The notes: a model not told the origin generated them from the sequence alone. Positions 1-8,913 are shown, numbered from the stretch's first letter. The stretch is DNA of 64,000 nt from Sulfobacillus acidophilus (GCA_003023745.1 PXYV01000011.1:1-64000), one strand, 5' to 3'. Program-made: numbers and translations.

Positions 1-668
1 CATCGGCGGCGAACCGGTGTTCCTTGCGCCGCCGTGTCTTCAACAAGCGCTTCGCGGATTTCGTCCTTTTCTTCTGCAACCGCTGGCGCTTCCGCAAGCC
101 GTTCCCCCGAATACGTCGCGCCATCCGAATCGGCAGCGATGTTGACAATCCCCAAATCGACGCCCAACCAGCCGTCGGGCATCAGCGGGGGTGGTTCGGG
201 GACATCGACGACGACGGCCAAGAAGAACCGCCCGTCCCGATACAGCAGATCGGCTTGGCCCCGGATGCGATTCATTCGCGCCCGATGGTACCCATCCAGG
301 ACGACGGGAATCATCTGACGCCCGTCCAAGGTCCAGATCGAGACCCGATCGAGACCCTTCCACGACAGGATGCGCGGATCGTACACGATGGCCCCCTGCG
401 GACGAAAGGTGGGCTGCACCGTTTTGTCCCGCTTGTAGGCTTCCGCCACTTTGCTAATCGCCCGCACCGTCATTTGCGCCGACAGACCAAAGGTGGCGCG
501 AATGTCGGCGTAGACCAGCTTTTGCAGGCGAATCTTGTTCGCCGTGTGTTCCCGAAACGCGGTCGCGGCAATGGCGTTGCAGGCCGCATTAAACCGCTCC
601 ATCGTGTGGAGTAGGGCCTGCGCTTGATCGCGCGTCGGTTGGAGTTTGATCACCAACGTGAGGGTCAT
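1..668 (-). pseudogene. tnpB: IS200/IS605-type TnpB, 3'-truncated by the window edge and frameshifted
   Basis: RNA-guided nuclease/accessory protein of IS200/IS605 elements. Reading from the ATG at 668 downwards, about 190 residues are in one frame. They include the N-terminal HTH-like part (residues 1-60) and the first RuvC strand, VDLGIVNIA, which holds the catalytic Asp. Right after YSGERL the conserved TnpB stretch LRKRQRLQKK, TKSAKR, RRKEHRF is found only in another frame, so the frame shifts near positions 92-101. One extra T within CGGCTTGCGG would explain it. The rest of the gene lies outside the window. No tnpA is visible. It is probably inactive unless the shift is a sequencing error. 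The gene has no Shine-Dalgarno, but a promoter lies directly before the ATG. Confidence 0.8.
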
Positions 669-674
669 ACCAGG

Positions 675-703
675 AGTATAACACAATATGCTCAATAACG
701 CAA
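675..703 (-). promoter_or_regulatory. Candidate sigma-A promoter of tnpB, leaderless layout
   Basis: On the minus strand TTGCGT (703-698) is followed after 17 bases by TATACT (680-675). The -10 ends only six bases before the tnpB ATG, so the transcript would start at or next to the start codon. The absence of a Shine-Dalgarno sequence fits a leaderless mRNA. This is a consensus match by eye only. Confidence 0.4.
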
Positions 704-788
704 ACGGTTCGCGAATCAACGCGCTTCCTCCTCGCCCGGAAAGACGGGGTCTCCGCGCTGGTTCCTGGTGAATTCCCGTGTCGTTACG

Positions 789-808
789 CCGAAAACTTGC
801 CATTTCGG
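789..808. repeat. Short hairpin between plsC and tnpB
   Basis: CCGAAA (789-794) pairs with TTTCGG (803-808) around an 8-base loop. In the direction of plsC transcription no T-run follows, so it is a poor terminator. It lies upstream of tnpB where an IS200/IS605 left-end subterminal hairpin would be expected. That role is inferred and weakly supported. The rest of 669-834 shows no gene. Confidence 0.3.
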
Positions 809-834
809 TGAGTATTTAACTCCGGGGTTCAAAC

Positions 835-1452
835 CTAATGCCGCTGTACGTGCGCCGACGGCCGAGTGGACGCTTTTTCAATCGCTTCGCCCTGCTTGAT
901 TAACTCACGAATTTTATCCATCACCAGTTGTTGGGCTACTTTCCTATCCATTTTGGGATCCAGTTGAAACGGTTGACCAAACACAAAACGAACCGTGTGT
1001 CGAAATCCGTAGGTGCCTGTAATCCCGATCGGCAATAACTGACAATTGGTTCTTTGCGCTAAATAAACCACGCCGGACCGTGCTTCTTGCAGTTCACCAG
1101 TCGCACTGCGGTGACCCTCCGGGAATAGCACAATAATTTCACCCCGTCGTAAAATATCTAGCGAATGTTTGATCGCCTTGCGATCGGGTCGCCCACGACG
1201 AACCGGATACGCTTGCACATATTTGAATACGATGGGCAGTAATGGATAGGACCACAGTTCCACTTTGGTCATAAAATGCACCGGGCGTCGCAAAATTGCG
1301 CCCACCATGGGCGGATCGAAGCCACTGCGATGATTGGCAATCACGATTAGAGCACCAGTTTTGGGGCAATTCTCCAACCCCGTGACCCGTACACGAAAAT
1401 AGAGGAAAAAGGCCGTGCGCACTGTCCAATATAAAAACCAATAAACCAGCAT
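835..1452 (-). CDS. plsC: 1-acyl-sn-glycerol-3-phosphate acyltransferase (PlsC family)
   Basis: Acylates lysophosphatidic acid to phosphatidic acid at the membrane. The HX4D motif is NHRSGFD, the substrate-binding motif is FPEGHRS, and a hydrophobic N-terminal stretch (WFLYWTVRTAFFLYF) would sit in the membrane. About 205 residues, normal for the small bacterial PlsC group. I place the start at the ATG in the overlap TAATG shared with the cmk stop, which suggests translational coupling; a start seven codons upstream inside cmk is possible. Last gene of the set DUF2197-like gene, aroH, cmk, plsC; cmk-plsC linkage is common in Firmicutes. Confidence 0.9.
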   Translation of the reverse strand: MLVYWFLYWTVRTAFFLYFRVRVTGLENCPKTGALIVIANHRSGFDPPMVGAILRRPVHFMTKVELWSYPLLPIVFKYVQAYPVRRGRPDRKAIKHSLDILRRGEIIVLFPEGHRSATGELQEARSGVVYLAQRTNCQLLPIGITGTYGFRHTVRFVFGQPFQLDPKMDRKVAQQLVMDKIRELIKQGEAIEKASTRPSAHVQRH

Positions 1453-2147
1453 TAGTCTAGGCGGTGACGACAAATGGCCAGCATGTGCGCCACCACCTCC
1501 TCAACCTCCATGTCGGTGGTATCAACCAAAATTGCGTCACGGGCTTGCAATAACGGTGCGTAAGGTCGACTCGAATCAAGCATGTCGCGATGGGCGATCT
1601 CTTCCCGTATCCTATCAATCGACACGTCAAATCCCAGTTGTTGCAATTCGTGATAGCGGCGGTGGGCCCGGGCATCGAGCGACGCAGTTAGAAAGAACTT
1701 AATCTCTGCATGAGGCAACACAAATGTACCAATATCGCGTCCGTCCATTACAACCCCCCCCAAACGCGCCATTTCGCGTTGGCGAGTCACCATATCACTA
1801 CGCACCGACGCAAATCCTGCGACTTGGGCGACGGTTGCATTCACTTGTGGCGTGCGCAACAGAGCGGTCACATCGTTCCCATCCAATATTACCTGCACCA
1901 ACCCCTTGGACGCCATCGGATAAAGTTCAATCTTGGTGTCAGCCAACAATTCCGCCAGCGCCTGTTCGTCGCGCAAGTCCACCCCTTCCCGCAACGCCTT
2001 CAACGCAAAGGCTCGGTACATGGCCCCCGTATCCAAATACAAAAAACTCAGGCAGGCCGCTAACTTGCGTGCAACCGTGCTCTTGCCGGCTCCAGCAGGA
2101 CCATCAACCGCGATCACAGCCGGCCTCGGCTGCTGGGTGCTATCCAC
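1452..2147 (-). CDS. cmk: Cytidylate kinase
   Basis: Phosphorylates CMP and dCMP with ATP in the cytoplasm. The P-loop GPAGAGKS is near residues 16-23, followed by the YLDTGAMYR substrate motif, RQREMA, VMDGRDIGT and the C-terminal RDMLDSSR lid region, all diagnostic of Cmk. 231 residues, typical length. A GTG start at 2147 overlaps the end of aroH by eight bases, and the stop overlaps the plsC start by one base, so the three genes are probably co-translated. Confidence 0.95.
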   Translation of the reverse strand: MDSTQQPRPAVIAVDGPAGAGKSTVARKLAACLSFLYLDTGAMYRAFALKALREGVDLRDEQALAELLADTKIELYPMASKGLVQVILDGNDVTALLRTPQVNATVAQVAGFASVRSDMVTRQREMARLGGVVMDGRDIGTFVLPHAEIKFFLTASLDARAHRRYHELQQLGFDVSIDRIREEIAHRDMLDSSRPYAPLLQARDAILVDTTDMEVEEVVAHMLAICRHRLD

Positions 2148-2517
2148 GCGGACTCACGTCAGCATCCAAATCCTCGCGCAAGACAACGGCTCGTCCCCGG
2201 TATACGTGCTGCACCTGACGCGGATTGCGTGGCGTTTCCGCATGCATGAGAACGCGAATAGTTTTGGGCAAGCCATGCGGCACGTCCAGTTCACGCATGC
2301 AAATGACTGGTACAAATTGCCATCCGATGCGCCGAGCCGCTTCCGCTGGAAAGGTGGCATGCAAATCCGGTGACAAAGTAAAACAAATACTGGCCATATC
2401 GTCCGGTTCTACCTCATTAGCTTCAGCCATCTGCAACAAGAGTTCCTGCGTCCGCAGCAGTATTTCCTCTGCATCGTCTTGCTCAACTGTTGTAGCTCCC
2501 CTAATACCGCGAATCAA
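2140..2517 (-). CDS. aroH: Chorismate mutase, AroH class
   Basis: Converts chorismate to prephenate in Phe/Tyr synthesis. The protein matches the monofunctional AroH fold: RGIRGATTVE at the N-terminus, SPDLHATFPAEAAR, a GWQFVPV segment, then MRELDVP and HVYRGRAVVLR with the active-site Arg residues. I choose a TTG start at 2517: it is preceded by AAGGAGG with about 8 bases spacing and gives MIRGIRG, the usual AroH N-terminus, and 125 residues. Reading further upstream adds 28 unrelated residues. It overlaps cmk by eight bases. Confidence 0.92.
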   Translation of the reverse strand: MIRGIRGATTVEQDDAEEILLRTQELLLQMAEANEVEPDDMASICFTLSPDLHATFPAEAARRIGWQFVPVICMRELDVPHGLPKTIRVLMHAETPRNPRQVQHVYRGRAVVLREDLDADVSPRG

Positions 2518-2545
2518 CCTCTCGTCCTCCTTGCTCCAGTACAAA

Positions 2546-2701
2546 TTAGTGCGGTTGTTCGTTTTGCGCTTCAACCCGAATCTTCTGCGCACAAGCATCA
2601 CAAATATACGCTGGATCCTCGGCGGTCTTTAGACGTTCATATTCCTCGCTCCAAATGGCCACCTCAGCCGTTTGACCACAGACCCGACACGTGACCTTCA
2701 T
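2546..2701 (-). CDS. Small zinc-ribbon protein, YlaI/DUF2197-like
   Basis: 51-residue protein with two CxxC pairs, CRVCGQ near the N-terminus and CDACAQ near the C-terminus, the layout of a small zinc ribbon. Size and Cys pattern resemble Bacillus YlaI (DUF2197), whose role is not established. The ATG at 2701 is chosen because AAGGGGG lies just upstream; the frame is open further upstream but without family features. It precedes aroH by 28 bases on the same strand. Confidence 0.65.
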   Translation of the reverse strand: MKVTCRVCGQTAEVAIWSEEYERLKTAEDPAYICDACAQKIRVEAQNEQPH

Positions 2702-3897
2702 CACCAGACCCCCTTGACCGTGGATTGTTCCGCTTATCTTTCCCATTGTGCCGAGATCGCAAGGCACTTTCAAGAGGTCACCGGCCCCAATTTGATGCGA
2801 ATACGAAGGCAGTTAAGCTCCCAATTGGATGCTAAGATTTTGATTGCTTACTCGCCAGGGTTCGAACAGTGACGCCTAGCCTTAACACGGGCCTCCGCAC
2901 CTACCAGGGGCATCAATCGGAGAACGGGTCCAGCCTCCCTCAAACCGCGCTACTTCCTCTATATAATCAGCTCTCCTGCTGATCCCAGGCCGCCTTGCTG
3001 GCCTTGATTGCGCACGCTCAACGCGGATCCCACCGTCCCTGCGCTTTATCTGGGGAATTTCAGGCAAAAGGGCGCACTTCCTCTGTAGTGGTTGACAGAT
3101 GACCGTATCGTGCTCTTCACATCACTCAGCAACGGACATTGACTAACACGCTTCAATTGCATTCCGCGCGCGGCTCATCCCTATTAACCACAGCCGCGGG
3201 AGTTGACGCCACTATCATAGTCCGCCCGGTGATGGCCTTTCGCTAGCATGCTTTGCGTCTGAAGGCGTTTCATCAACCAATGCACGCCCATGACGAGGAC
3301 GGCTGTTTGCTTAAGTCCACACGCCGATCGGATCTTGCAACACGGTTCATGCCATTTCGTAGCAGCCGGCGATGTGCCAAACCGTCTCTCCTTAAACCGG
3401 ATAACTGCTTTCGGCCTGATCGCGGACCGGCGAATAGAGCGAATGTGACCAACCCCCGCCGAGTAGTTATGTCCGTAAGCATGTGAATGACCTTCAAAGG
3501 TCTGTGCCGCCGGCCGGTGCCCCGAGGATTGCCATCCCGTGGCTATAGTAGCCAGTCGGCTCAACGCACATCGACAATGAACACGTGGCCCACTCTACCA
3601 AGGATCTCACGAGAAGACAGGCAAACTCCTAGCGGTCGGGCGACATCGTTGGCCCCTTGCGAAATCTGTACGACTCCTTTATCGTGGCATGTGTTGCCTA
3701 TCCGTTGTAGGCACGATACGGCAATGGTTGGCGGTTGTGAAGCTTTATTGGTGAGGGTATTACAAAGGTCGGAGAAACCCGTGACAATGTTGCCGCGCCA
3801 TCCCGATGCTGCCAGGACTCGCCCGTCGGCATTAAGTCGGTCGCAGCTTGTGGCATTAGTCGTGGACATTTGCGCATGATAGGACGGTGACGACTCT
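2702..3897. other. 1.2 kb region without recognisable genes
   Basis: Several short open frames on both strands (for example 3184-3564 minus and 3561-3905 minus) have no recognisable motif, no convincing ribosome-binding site and overlap each other. The segment may hold decayed sequence, the promoter of the minus-strand gene at 2546-2701, and the promoter of the plus-strand SWIM gene at 3898. I could not assign any of it. Confidence 0.4.
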
Positions 3898-5007
3898 GTG
3901 GACAAAGCCTCCGTACATGCCTGGCTGGATACCGTGCCCAGGCCCCTGCGCCACCATGCCCAGGATTATTTGACCGAAGATCGTTTGGCGCGCCGGTTGC
4001 GCCGCGGCTCAACTTTGTACACCGCTGAACTACGAGGCTATCGAGACCGCTATTGGCCTCGCGCCACCATCGAAGGTGGCGTTTGGGCCGTGACGTGCAC
4101 TTGCGATCGGAGGCCGAAGCTCTGCGCCCATGCGGTGGCACTCATGCTGGACCTCTCGCGATTTTCCGCGGACTATGCCGAAGCGCCGTGGAAATTGGTC
4201 GTGCAGGCCGACCGCCTGATTGCGGACTGGCCGTTTGAATCACCCCTAACATGGCATCTCATTCCGGTTACGACGCCATTTTGGCGAAAGCCCCAGGCAG
4301 AAGACTTCCTGCCCACTCTCGTTTCCCTATTACAAACGGCCGCGAACCTCCATCTCGCAGAGGACCCTTCGCTGCCCATATGGGCAGAACTTCATCCCAG
4401 TTGGCTGAACCATGCCGCGATTCAACACCTATGGACAGACTGGCTCCGGCAATATCAGAGCCCGCGCGCCCAAGATGCCCCGCTGTGGGTGAGGCTACAT
4501 TGGATGCAGCCTGTCCTGAAACTTACTTCGGTGTTCCTTGCGTTGGACACGTCTGCCGCCGCCTCAGCCATTTTTCGCCAGTTGTGGTCCCCACAGCCAC
4601 TGATAGTGCCCACTCCCAAACGCCAGCGTGCTCTGCTGGCAGACCTTACACTGGTTCACCCCGAGCTGGCCGCATTGGTGTGGCCATTCTTTCGCGGTAC
4701 CGACCCATTTGCCCTTGCCCAAGCCGATGCCTTATATCTGGCGGGACGCCAGCATGAGGCAATCCAACGTCTCGAACAGGACCTCCCTGATGATGCGGCC
4801 GCTCGGAAACAGGTCCGTCTCCGCCTCATCGAATGGCTTGACCTTAATGATAGTGTCCCCCACCGCTTAGCCTTGGCCTGGGAATCGGGGTCTTTGACCT
4901 ATGCCGAGCCCATTCACCACTTGTTAAGTGATGCGCAATGGACCCGGCTCACAGACGCGCTTCGTCTGCGCCACGCTTGCGAACCGTCAGCGGACGACTC
5001 GGAGTGA
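3898..5007 (+). CDS. SWIM zinc-finger domain protein
   Basis: 369 residues. The SWIM motif CxC...CxH is at Cys67, Cys69, Cys76 and His78 (CTCDRRPKLCAH), inside the usual context of an RGS-type strand and a following helix (AVALMLDL). The rest is a helical region rich in Trp and Leu with no clear domain. In Firmicutes SWIM proteins often accompany Snf2-family helicases, and one is encoded at 8995-10587 here, though on the other strand and 4 kb away. GTG start preceded by AGGACGGTGA. The 3' end overlaps the 3' end of convergent pncB by 59 bases. Confidence 0.75.
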   Translation: MDKASVHAWLDTVPRPLRHHAQDYLTEDRLARRLRRGSTLYTAELRGYRDRYWPRATIEGGVWAVTCTCDRRPKLCAHAVALMLDLSRFSADYAEAPWKLVVQADRLIADWPFESPLTWHLIPVTTPFWRKPQAEDFLPTLVSLLQTAANLHLAEDPSLPIWAELHPSWLNHAAIQHLWTDWLRQYQSPRAQDAPLWVRLHWMQPVLKLTSVFLALDTSAAASAIFRQLWSPQPLIVPTPKRQRALLADLTLVHPELAALVWPFFRGTDPFALAQADALYLAGRQHEAIQRLEQDLPDDAAARKQVRLRLIEWLDLNDSVPHRLALAWESGSLTYAEPIHHLLSDAQWTRLTDALRLRHACEPSADDSE

Positions 5008-6037
5008 GGCCTGGAATCCGCCCTCGCTTCGCCACCGGCTGCCCATTCACCACTTTTAGATCCATGGTCATATCCAAGGGCGGCGCTGACGCAATGTAGC
5101 TGCCAATGCCAAACCCGCTCACGCCGGCCGCCTTCAGCGCCTCTACTCGGTCTGGCGTAATGCCCCCCGACACGAATATTCCAACATCGGGGAAACCCGC
5201 TTGTGCGAGCCGAGCCTTCACTTCCCGCACTAATGCTGGCGTAACCCCACCGCGTTCCCGCGGAGTATCTAGGCGGATAGCGGACAGTCGGCGGCCAAGC
5301 CTTTCGGCTACCCGAATCGCCTCTTCGGCCTCATCTTTAAATGTGTCTACCAGCACAACGCGCGGCGCTTCGTCAGGCATAATCTCATCATATGCTTCAG
5401 CTGCCCGTACTGTGTCCCCAACCATTAACAACAATGCGTGCGGCATCGTGCCTGACGGTACCTCGCCCGCTTGCCGAGCCCCTAAAATACTGCTTGCACC
5501 TTGGGCTCCCCCCACTAGCGCGGCCCGATCCATGACAGACGCCACCGCAGGATGGACATGTCGCGCCCCAAAAGAGATCACGGGAACCGGAGCGGCGATA
5601 TCGACAATTTCGCGAGCCCGTGTCGCCCAACCTGAAGAGGACGCCAGCGTTCCTAAGATGGCTGTCTCAAATAGACCAAAGTCACCATAGCGTCCGGTAA
5701 TGCGCATAACAACCTCTTTGGCGTCAACCTGCGTACCTTCATCCAAAGACTCGACAGTGATCGGCAAATCGCTTAGAAGAGCCAACGTTTCCTCTACGCC
5801 CGCCAACACCCCACGGTGATTAGAAAAGACCTCGGCCGTTACCGGGAGATCGTGCAACGCCAAACGATGCAATATTTGCTGGGTGCCCACGAAATAGACG
5901 TCCGCCGTGAGTCCGGCTCGCACCTCCTCCGGCGTGGCCGACCGAATTCCCCGATCGGCAGGATGATAGCGTTTGACCGCCTCGACGTCCTGCACCACTG
6001 ACATCAACTGCTCTCGCATGGGACGCGTACTCGTCAT
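4949..6037 (-). CDS. pncB: Nicotinate phosphoribosyltransferase
   Basis: Forms nicotinate mononucleotide from nicotinate and PRPP (NAD salvage). The sequence follows the short bacterial/archaeal NAPRTase type: ADVYFVGT near residue 46, FSNHRGVLAGVEE, ISFGARHVHP with the active-site His and Arg, LVDTFKDE, IRLDTPRERGG and the phosphate-binding FVSGGITPD plus GFGIGSY at the C-terminus. 362 residues. Thirteen bases after rluB, so likely co-transcribed with ridA-rluB. Convergent with the SWIM gene. Confidence 0.9.
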   Translation of the reverse strand: MTSTRPMREQLMSVVQDVEAVKRYHPADRGIRSATPEEVRAGLTADVYFVGTQQILHRLALHDLPVTAEVFSNHRGVLAGVEETLALLSDLPITVESLDEGTQVDAKEVVMRITGRYGDFGLFETAILGTLASSSGWATRAREIVDIAAPVPVISFGARHVHPAVASVMDRAALVGGAQGASSILGARQAGEVPSGTMPHALLLMVGDTVRAAEAYDEIMPDEAPRVVLVDTFKDEAEEAIRVAERLGRRLSAIRLDTPRERGGVTPALVREVKARLAQAGFPDVGIFVSGGITPDRVEALKAAGVSGFGIGSYIASAPPLDMTMDLKVVNGQPVAKRGRIPGLTPSRPLTVRKRGADEARL

Positions 6038-6049
6038 AACTTTTCCCCT

Positions 6050-6772
6050 TTAGGTCACGAGGGTTTTCAGTTCACGCACCTCGCGATGCGTCAATGGCCG
6101 ATACCGACCTGCTTCGAGCCCCCGAACCGAGATATTGCCATACTGGATCCGCACCAACCGCTCAACCGGATGGCCGATGCTGTCAAAGATTCTTCGAATT
6201 TCGCGCTTGTGTCCCTCATGCAAAATGACGCGCAACAGCGTAAGATCATCTTGTCGCCGCAACACGTCTACTCGATCCGGCCGGGCCATACCGTCATCTA
6301 ACACGATCCCCTGACGCATGCGCTCCAAATGCGATCGCTTCGGAAATCCCTTCACCCAGACCTCATAAATCTTTTCGACGCCATGCGATGGATGCATCAA
6401 CCGATGCGCCAGCCAGCCGTCGTTTGTCAGTAAAATGATCCCCTCGCTGTCTTTATCCAAGCGCCCAACAGGAAACAATCGACCAAATTTAGGGGGCACC
6501 AGGTCGGTAATCAGATGCTGTGCGTGCGAATCACGCAACGACGTCGTATATCCGGCCGGTTTGTACAGCGCAAGATACGTAGCGGGGCGCACATCCTTAG
6601 AAATCGCGATTCCATCCACCGCAACGGTATCGCGGCGGGGGTCGGCCAACGTACCCAACATAATGGGACGACCATTGACCGTAACCCGACCAGCCTCAAT
6701 CCACCTCTCCGCTTGGCGCCGAGAGGTGAGTCCCGCTTGCTGGACAATACGTTGAACACGGATTTGGGCCAT
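6050..6772 (-). CDS. rluB: Pseudouridine synthase, RluB/RsuA family
   Basis: Isomerises a specific uridine of rRNA. The N-terminal S4 RNA-binding domain (residues 1-60, RIVQQAGLTSRRQAERWIEAGRV) is followed by the catalytic domain with GRLDKDSEGIILLTNDG carrying the catalytic Asp, and KIYEVWVKG. 240 residues, normal. In Firmicutes rluB usually follows scpB; here it is separated and lies directly after ridA (adjacent, no gap). Assignment to RluB rather than RsuA is from the Firmicute context. Confidence 0.9.
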   Translation of the reverse strand: MAQIRVQRIVQQAGLTSRRQAERWIEAGRVTVNGRPIMLGTLADPRRDTVAVDGIAISKDVRPATYLALYKPAGYTTSLRDSHAQHLITDLVPPKFGRLFPVGRLDKDSEGIILLTNDGWLAHRLMHPSHGVEKIYEVWVKGFPKRSHLERMRQGIVLDDGMARPDRVDVLRRQDDLTLLRVILHEGHKREIRRIFDSIGHPVERLVRIQYGNISVRGLEAGRYRPLTHREVRELKTLVT

Positions 6773-7234
6773 CTATGCGCGCACCTCGAAAATCACCTCA
6801 ACCTCTACCGCTGCATTCATGGGCAAGGTCTGGCTCCCCACCGCCGACCGAGCATGGCGCCCGGCCTCGCCAAATAAACTTTCAAGCAACTCGGACGCCC
6901 CGTTGATTACCGCCGGTTGCTCATGAAAGTCGTCGGCACTTTGCACGAAGCCAACAACCTTAACAACACGCACCAAATGTTCCAATCCGCCCGCCGCGTG
7001 AGCCGCTGCGCTTACGGCGTTCAGCGCACTTTGCCGAGCTGCCTGATATGCCGTTTGCACATCAACCTCTTGCCCGACCTTTCCTTGGGCCACCAGAACG
7101 CCATCCCGCAACGGCAGTTGGCCAGCCGTAAAGCACCACATTCCCGAAATGATTGCCGGCACATAAGCCGCCACCGCCTGTGGCGGTCGAGGCAACTCTA
7201 TTCCCAATTCCCGCAGTCGATTTTCAAGATGCAT
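6773..7234 (-). CDS. RidA/YjgF/YER057c family enamine/imine deaminase
   Basis: Cytoplasmic trimeric protein of the RidA superfamily. Visible: AAYVPAIISG, FTAGQLPLRDG, a long middle helix with AARQSALNAVSAAAHAAGGLEHLVRVVKVVGFV, and the C-terminal half ARSAVGSQTLPMNAAVEVEVIFEV. The conserved Arg before the end of true RidA is seen as R in GRHARSAVG. The 153-residue length and N-terminal helix suit the longer YjgF-like subgroup. The ATG at 7234 has GGGAGGATAG upstream and is preferred to the open frame beyond it. First gene of ridA-rluB-pncB. Confidence 0.85.
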   Translation of the reverse strand: MHLENRLRELGIELPRPPQAVAAYVPAIISGMWCFTAGQLPLRDGVLVAQGKVGQEVDVQTAYQAARQSALNAVSAAAHAAGGLEHLVRVVKVVGFVQSADDFHEQPAVINGASELLESLFGEAGRHARSAVGSQTLPMNAAVEVEVIFEVRA

Positions 7235-7355
7235 GAGTTCTATCCTCCCATTGAACCTTTTATCCCCCAGATACCGAGAGCAACGCCTGCCCCGTGCAGT
7301 GTATCCCATACTTTCACCCAGTGTCCCGACCTGCTCTTTAAGCCCGTTTCCCCGA

Positions 7356-8246
7356 CTAGTCCCCGTTCCCGTGTAACGCGGCCTCGTCAAGCTGCTCGCG
7401 CCCCAAGATCGCATTGTCGATCAGCCGGGCAGAGCCAACGTGAACGGCCAGCGCCACCAAGGTTGGCCCCTGCAAGTATTCTGGGCTGGGCTGCAGCGTT
7501 AGCGGATTAACCAGCTCAATATATTCATAGCTTAGCCCCGCGTTTGTCAATACATCCACAACCACGCGACGAAGAGCATCACGTCGGCGCTCCCCCTGCC
7601 GGTACAGTTGCCGCGCTTCTTGCAAGCTATGATAAAGCGCGGTCGCTTTCTTCAGCTCTTCTTGCGTCAAATAGCGATTGCGCGAACTCAACGCTAACCC
7701 GTTCTCAGCGCGGACGGTCGGAACGCCAACGATACTGACTCGAAAATTTAGGTCGTACACCATTCGGCGAATGATGACAAGCTGTTGCCAATCCTTTTCT
7801 CCGAACACTGCAACATTTGGCTCGACAATATGGAAAAGCTTTGCCACCACGGTGGCTACGCCGTTGAAGTGGGTTGGTCGCGTCACCCCGCATAATACCT
7901 CAGAGAGACCCGGAATCGTCACCCGCGTCACGCCTAGCCCACCCGGATACATCTCGTCCGAATCGGGCAGAAACACTGCAGCAACATTTAGGCCCTGCAA
8001 TTGCCTTAGATCATCCTCAAGATTCCGCGGATACTGCGCTAAATCTTCTGCTGGTCCAAACTGCAGGGGATTGACAAAGATCGAAACCACTACCCGATTA
8101 ACCCGCCGTTGGGCCTCCTCGACCAATGCCAAGTGACCGCGGTGCAGAGCCCCCATGGTCGGCACAAGTCCCAAACGAAGGCCTGTTTGTCTTTCGGTCT
8201 TCGCCCAGTCACGCATCGCATCAATTGTGCGTAATATCTCGAACAC
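7356..8246 (-). CDS. panC: Pantothenate synthetase
   Basis: Condenses pantoate and beta-alanine with ATP. Motifs in order: VPTMGALHRGH (ATP-binding HxGH), VSIFVNPLQFGP, LCGVTRPTHFNGV, FGEKDWQQL and the KMSKS-like SSRNRYL. 296 residues, typical. GTG start at 8246, with AAAGGGG about ten bases upstream. It overlaps the preceding gene by 26 bases, so the two are coupled. No panB or panD in the window. Confidence 0.95.
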   Translation of the reverse strand: MFEILRTIDAMRDWAKTERQTGLRLGLVPTMGALHRGHLALVEEAQRRVNRVVVSIFVNPLQFGPAEDLAQYPRNLEDDLRQLQGLNVAAVFLPDSDEMYPGGLGVTRVTIPGLSEVLCGVTRPTHFNGVATVVAKLFHIVEPNVAVFGEKDWQQLVIIRRMVYDLNFRVSIVGVPTVRAENGLALSSRNRYLTQEELKKATALYHSLQEARQLYRQGERRRDALRRVVVDVLTNAGLSYEYIELVNPLTLQPSPEYLQGPTLVALAVHVGSARLIDNAILGREQLDEAALHGNGD

Positions 8247-8913
8247 GGCGCGTGGCCCCTTTCACACCCGACATAATCATCCGCCCCACATCCCAGGCCG
8301 ACACCATGCCGATATGCTGGGTCACCGTTTGACCCTCGACCGCTATCAGCAGTTGCGGCACCACTTGCAAACTGTCACAGCCCCCCGCAGAGCTAGACGA
8401 GATGTCGATCACCCGCGCCACAATGCGACCCGGGTTGGCCAACGCGCAGGCTTCGGCGACACGCACCACCTGTGGCGAGTGGGGACACGTTGGTGTTACC
8501 CGAACCTCCAACTGCACATCCAGCGGCACGCCACGTATGAGCCCTGCCACCCCATGCGGCAGATCATTGCGATTGCGGCTGACATTAATCAAAAGGCGTA
8601 CTAAGGCGCCGAATTGATAACCGCGCGGCGGTCCCACAATTTCGATGGGCAAAAATTCGCCATTAGGCCCCAGTACCCATAGTACCGGACGGCGGTCTTT
8701 GGTCAATATCCTGGCCAGTGGATGTGCACCGTCTCCTAACAGACGAACGATAAGGCGCCCCTGGGCCAGATCAGCCGTGATGCGCAGGATCTCGGCCACT
8801 TCGACACTATCTGGTCGGTCATCTAAAAACGCCCACACTTCCACCGGACGGATCAATGACGCCAACATCGCTTCGAGCGTCCGCCGATCACGCGCATTCA
8901 GTCCCGTCGCCAT
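8221..8913 (-). CDS. Tandem thioredoxin-fold protein with one-Cys CPHS site
   Basis: 230 residues that look like two thioredoxin folds in tandem, as in archaeal protein disulfide oxidoreductase and the N-terminal domain of AhpF. The second unit has TPTCPHSP at residues 141-148, where a CxxC is expected; the second Cys is Ser. The following VVPQLLI has the cis-Pro position. The first unit has no Cys pair. It may therefore act as a monothiol reductase or have lost redox function. No substrate can be inferred. It overlaps panC by 26 bases. Confidence 0.6.
   Translation of the reverse strand: MATGLNARDRRTLEAMLASLIRPVEVWAFLDDRPDSVEVAEILRITADLAQGRLIVRLLGDGAHPLARILTKDRRPVLWVLGPNGEFLPIEIVGPPRGYQFGALVRLLINVSRNRNDLPHGVAGLIRGVPLDVQLEVRVTPTCPHSPQVVRVAEACALANPGRIVARVIDISSSSAGGCDSLQVVPQLLIAVEGQTVTQHIGMVSAWDVGRMIMSGVKGATRRVRDITHN

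Noticed and set aside
820-834. GGGGTTCAAACC, like a tRNA T-arm
   Set aside because: The flanking bases give no cloverleaf; it is the spacer after plsC.
2855-2870. GGGTTCGAAC, like a tRNA T-arm
   Set aside because: No acceptor stem, anticodon arm or D-arm can be formed around it on either strand.
5106-5690. 194-codon plus-strand frame
   Set aside because: Exact antisense of pncB, whose motifs are conserved; a typical shadow of G+C-rich coding sequence.
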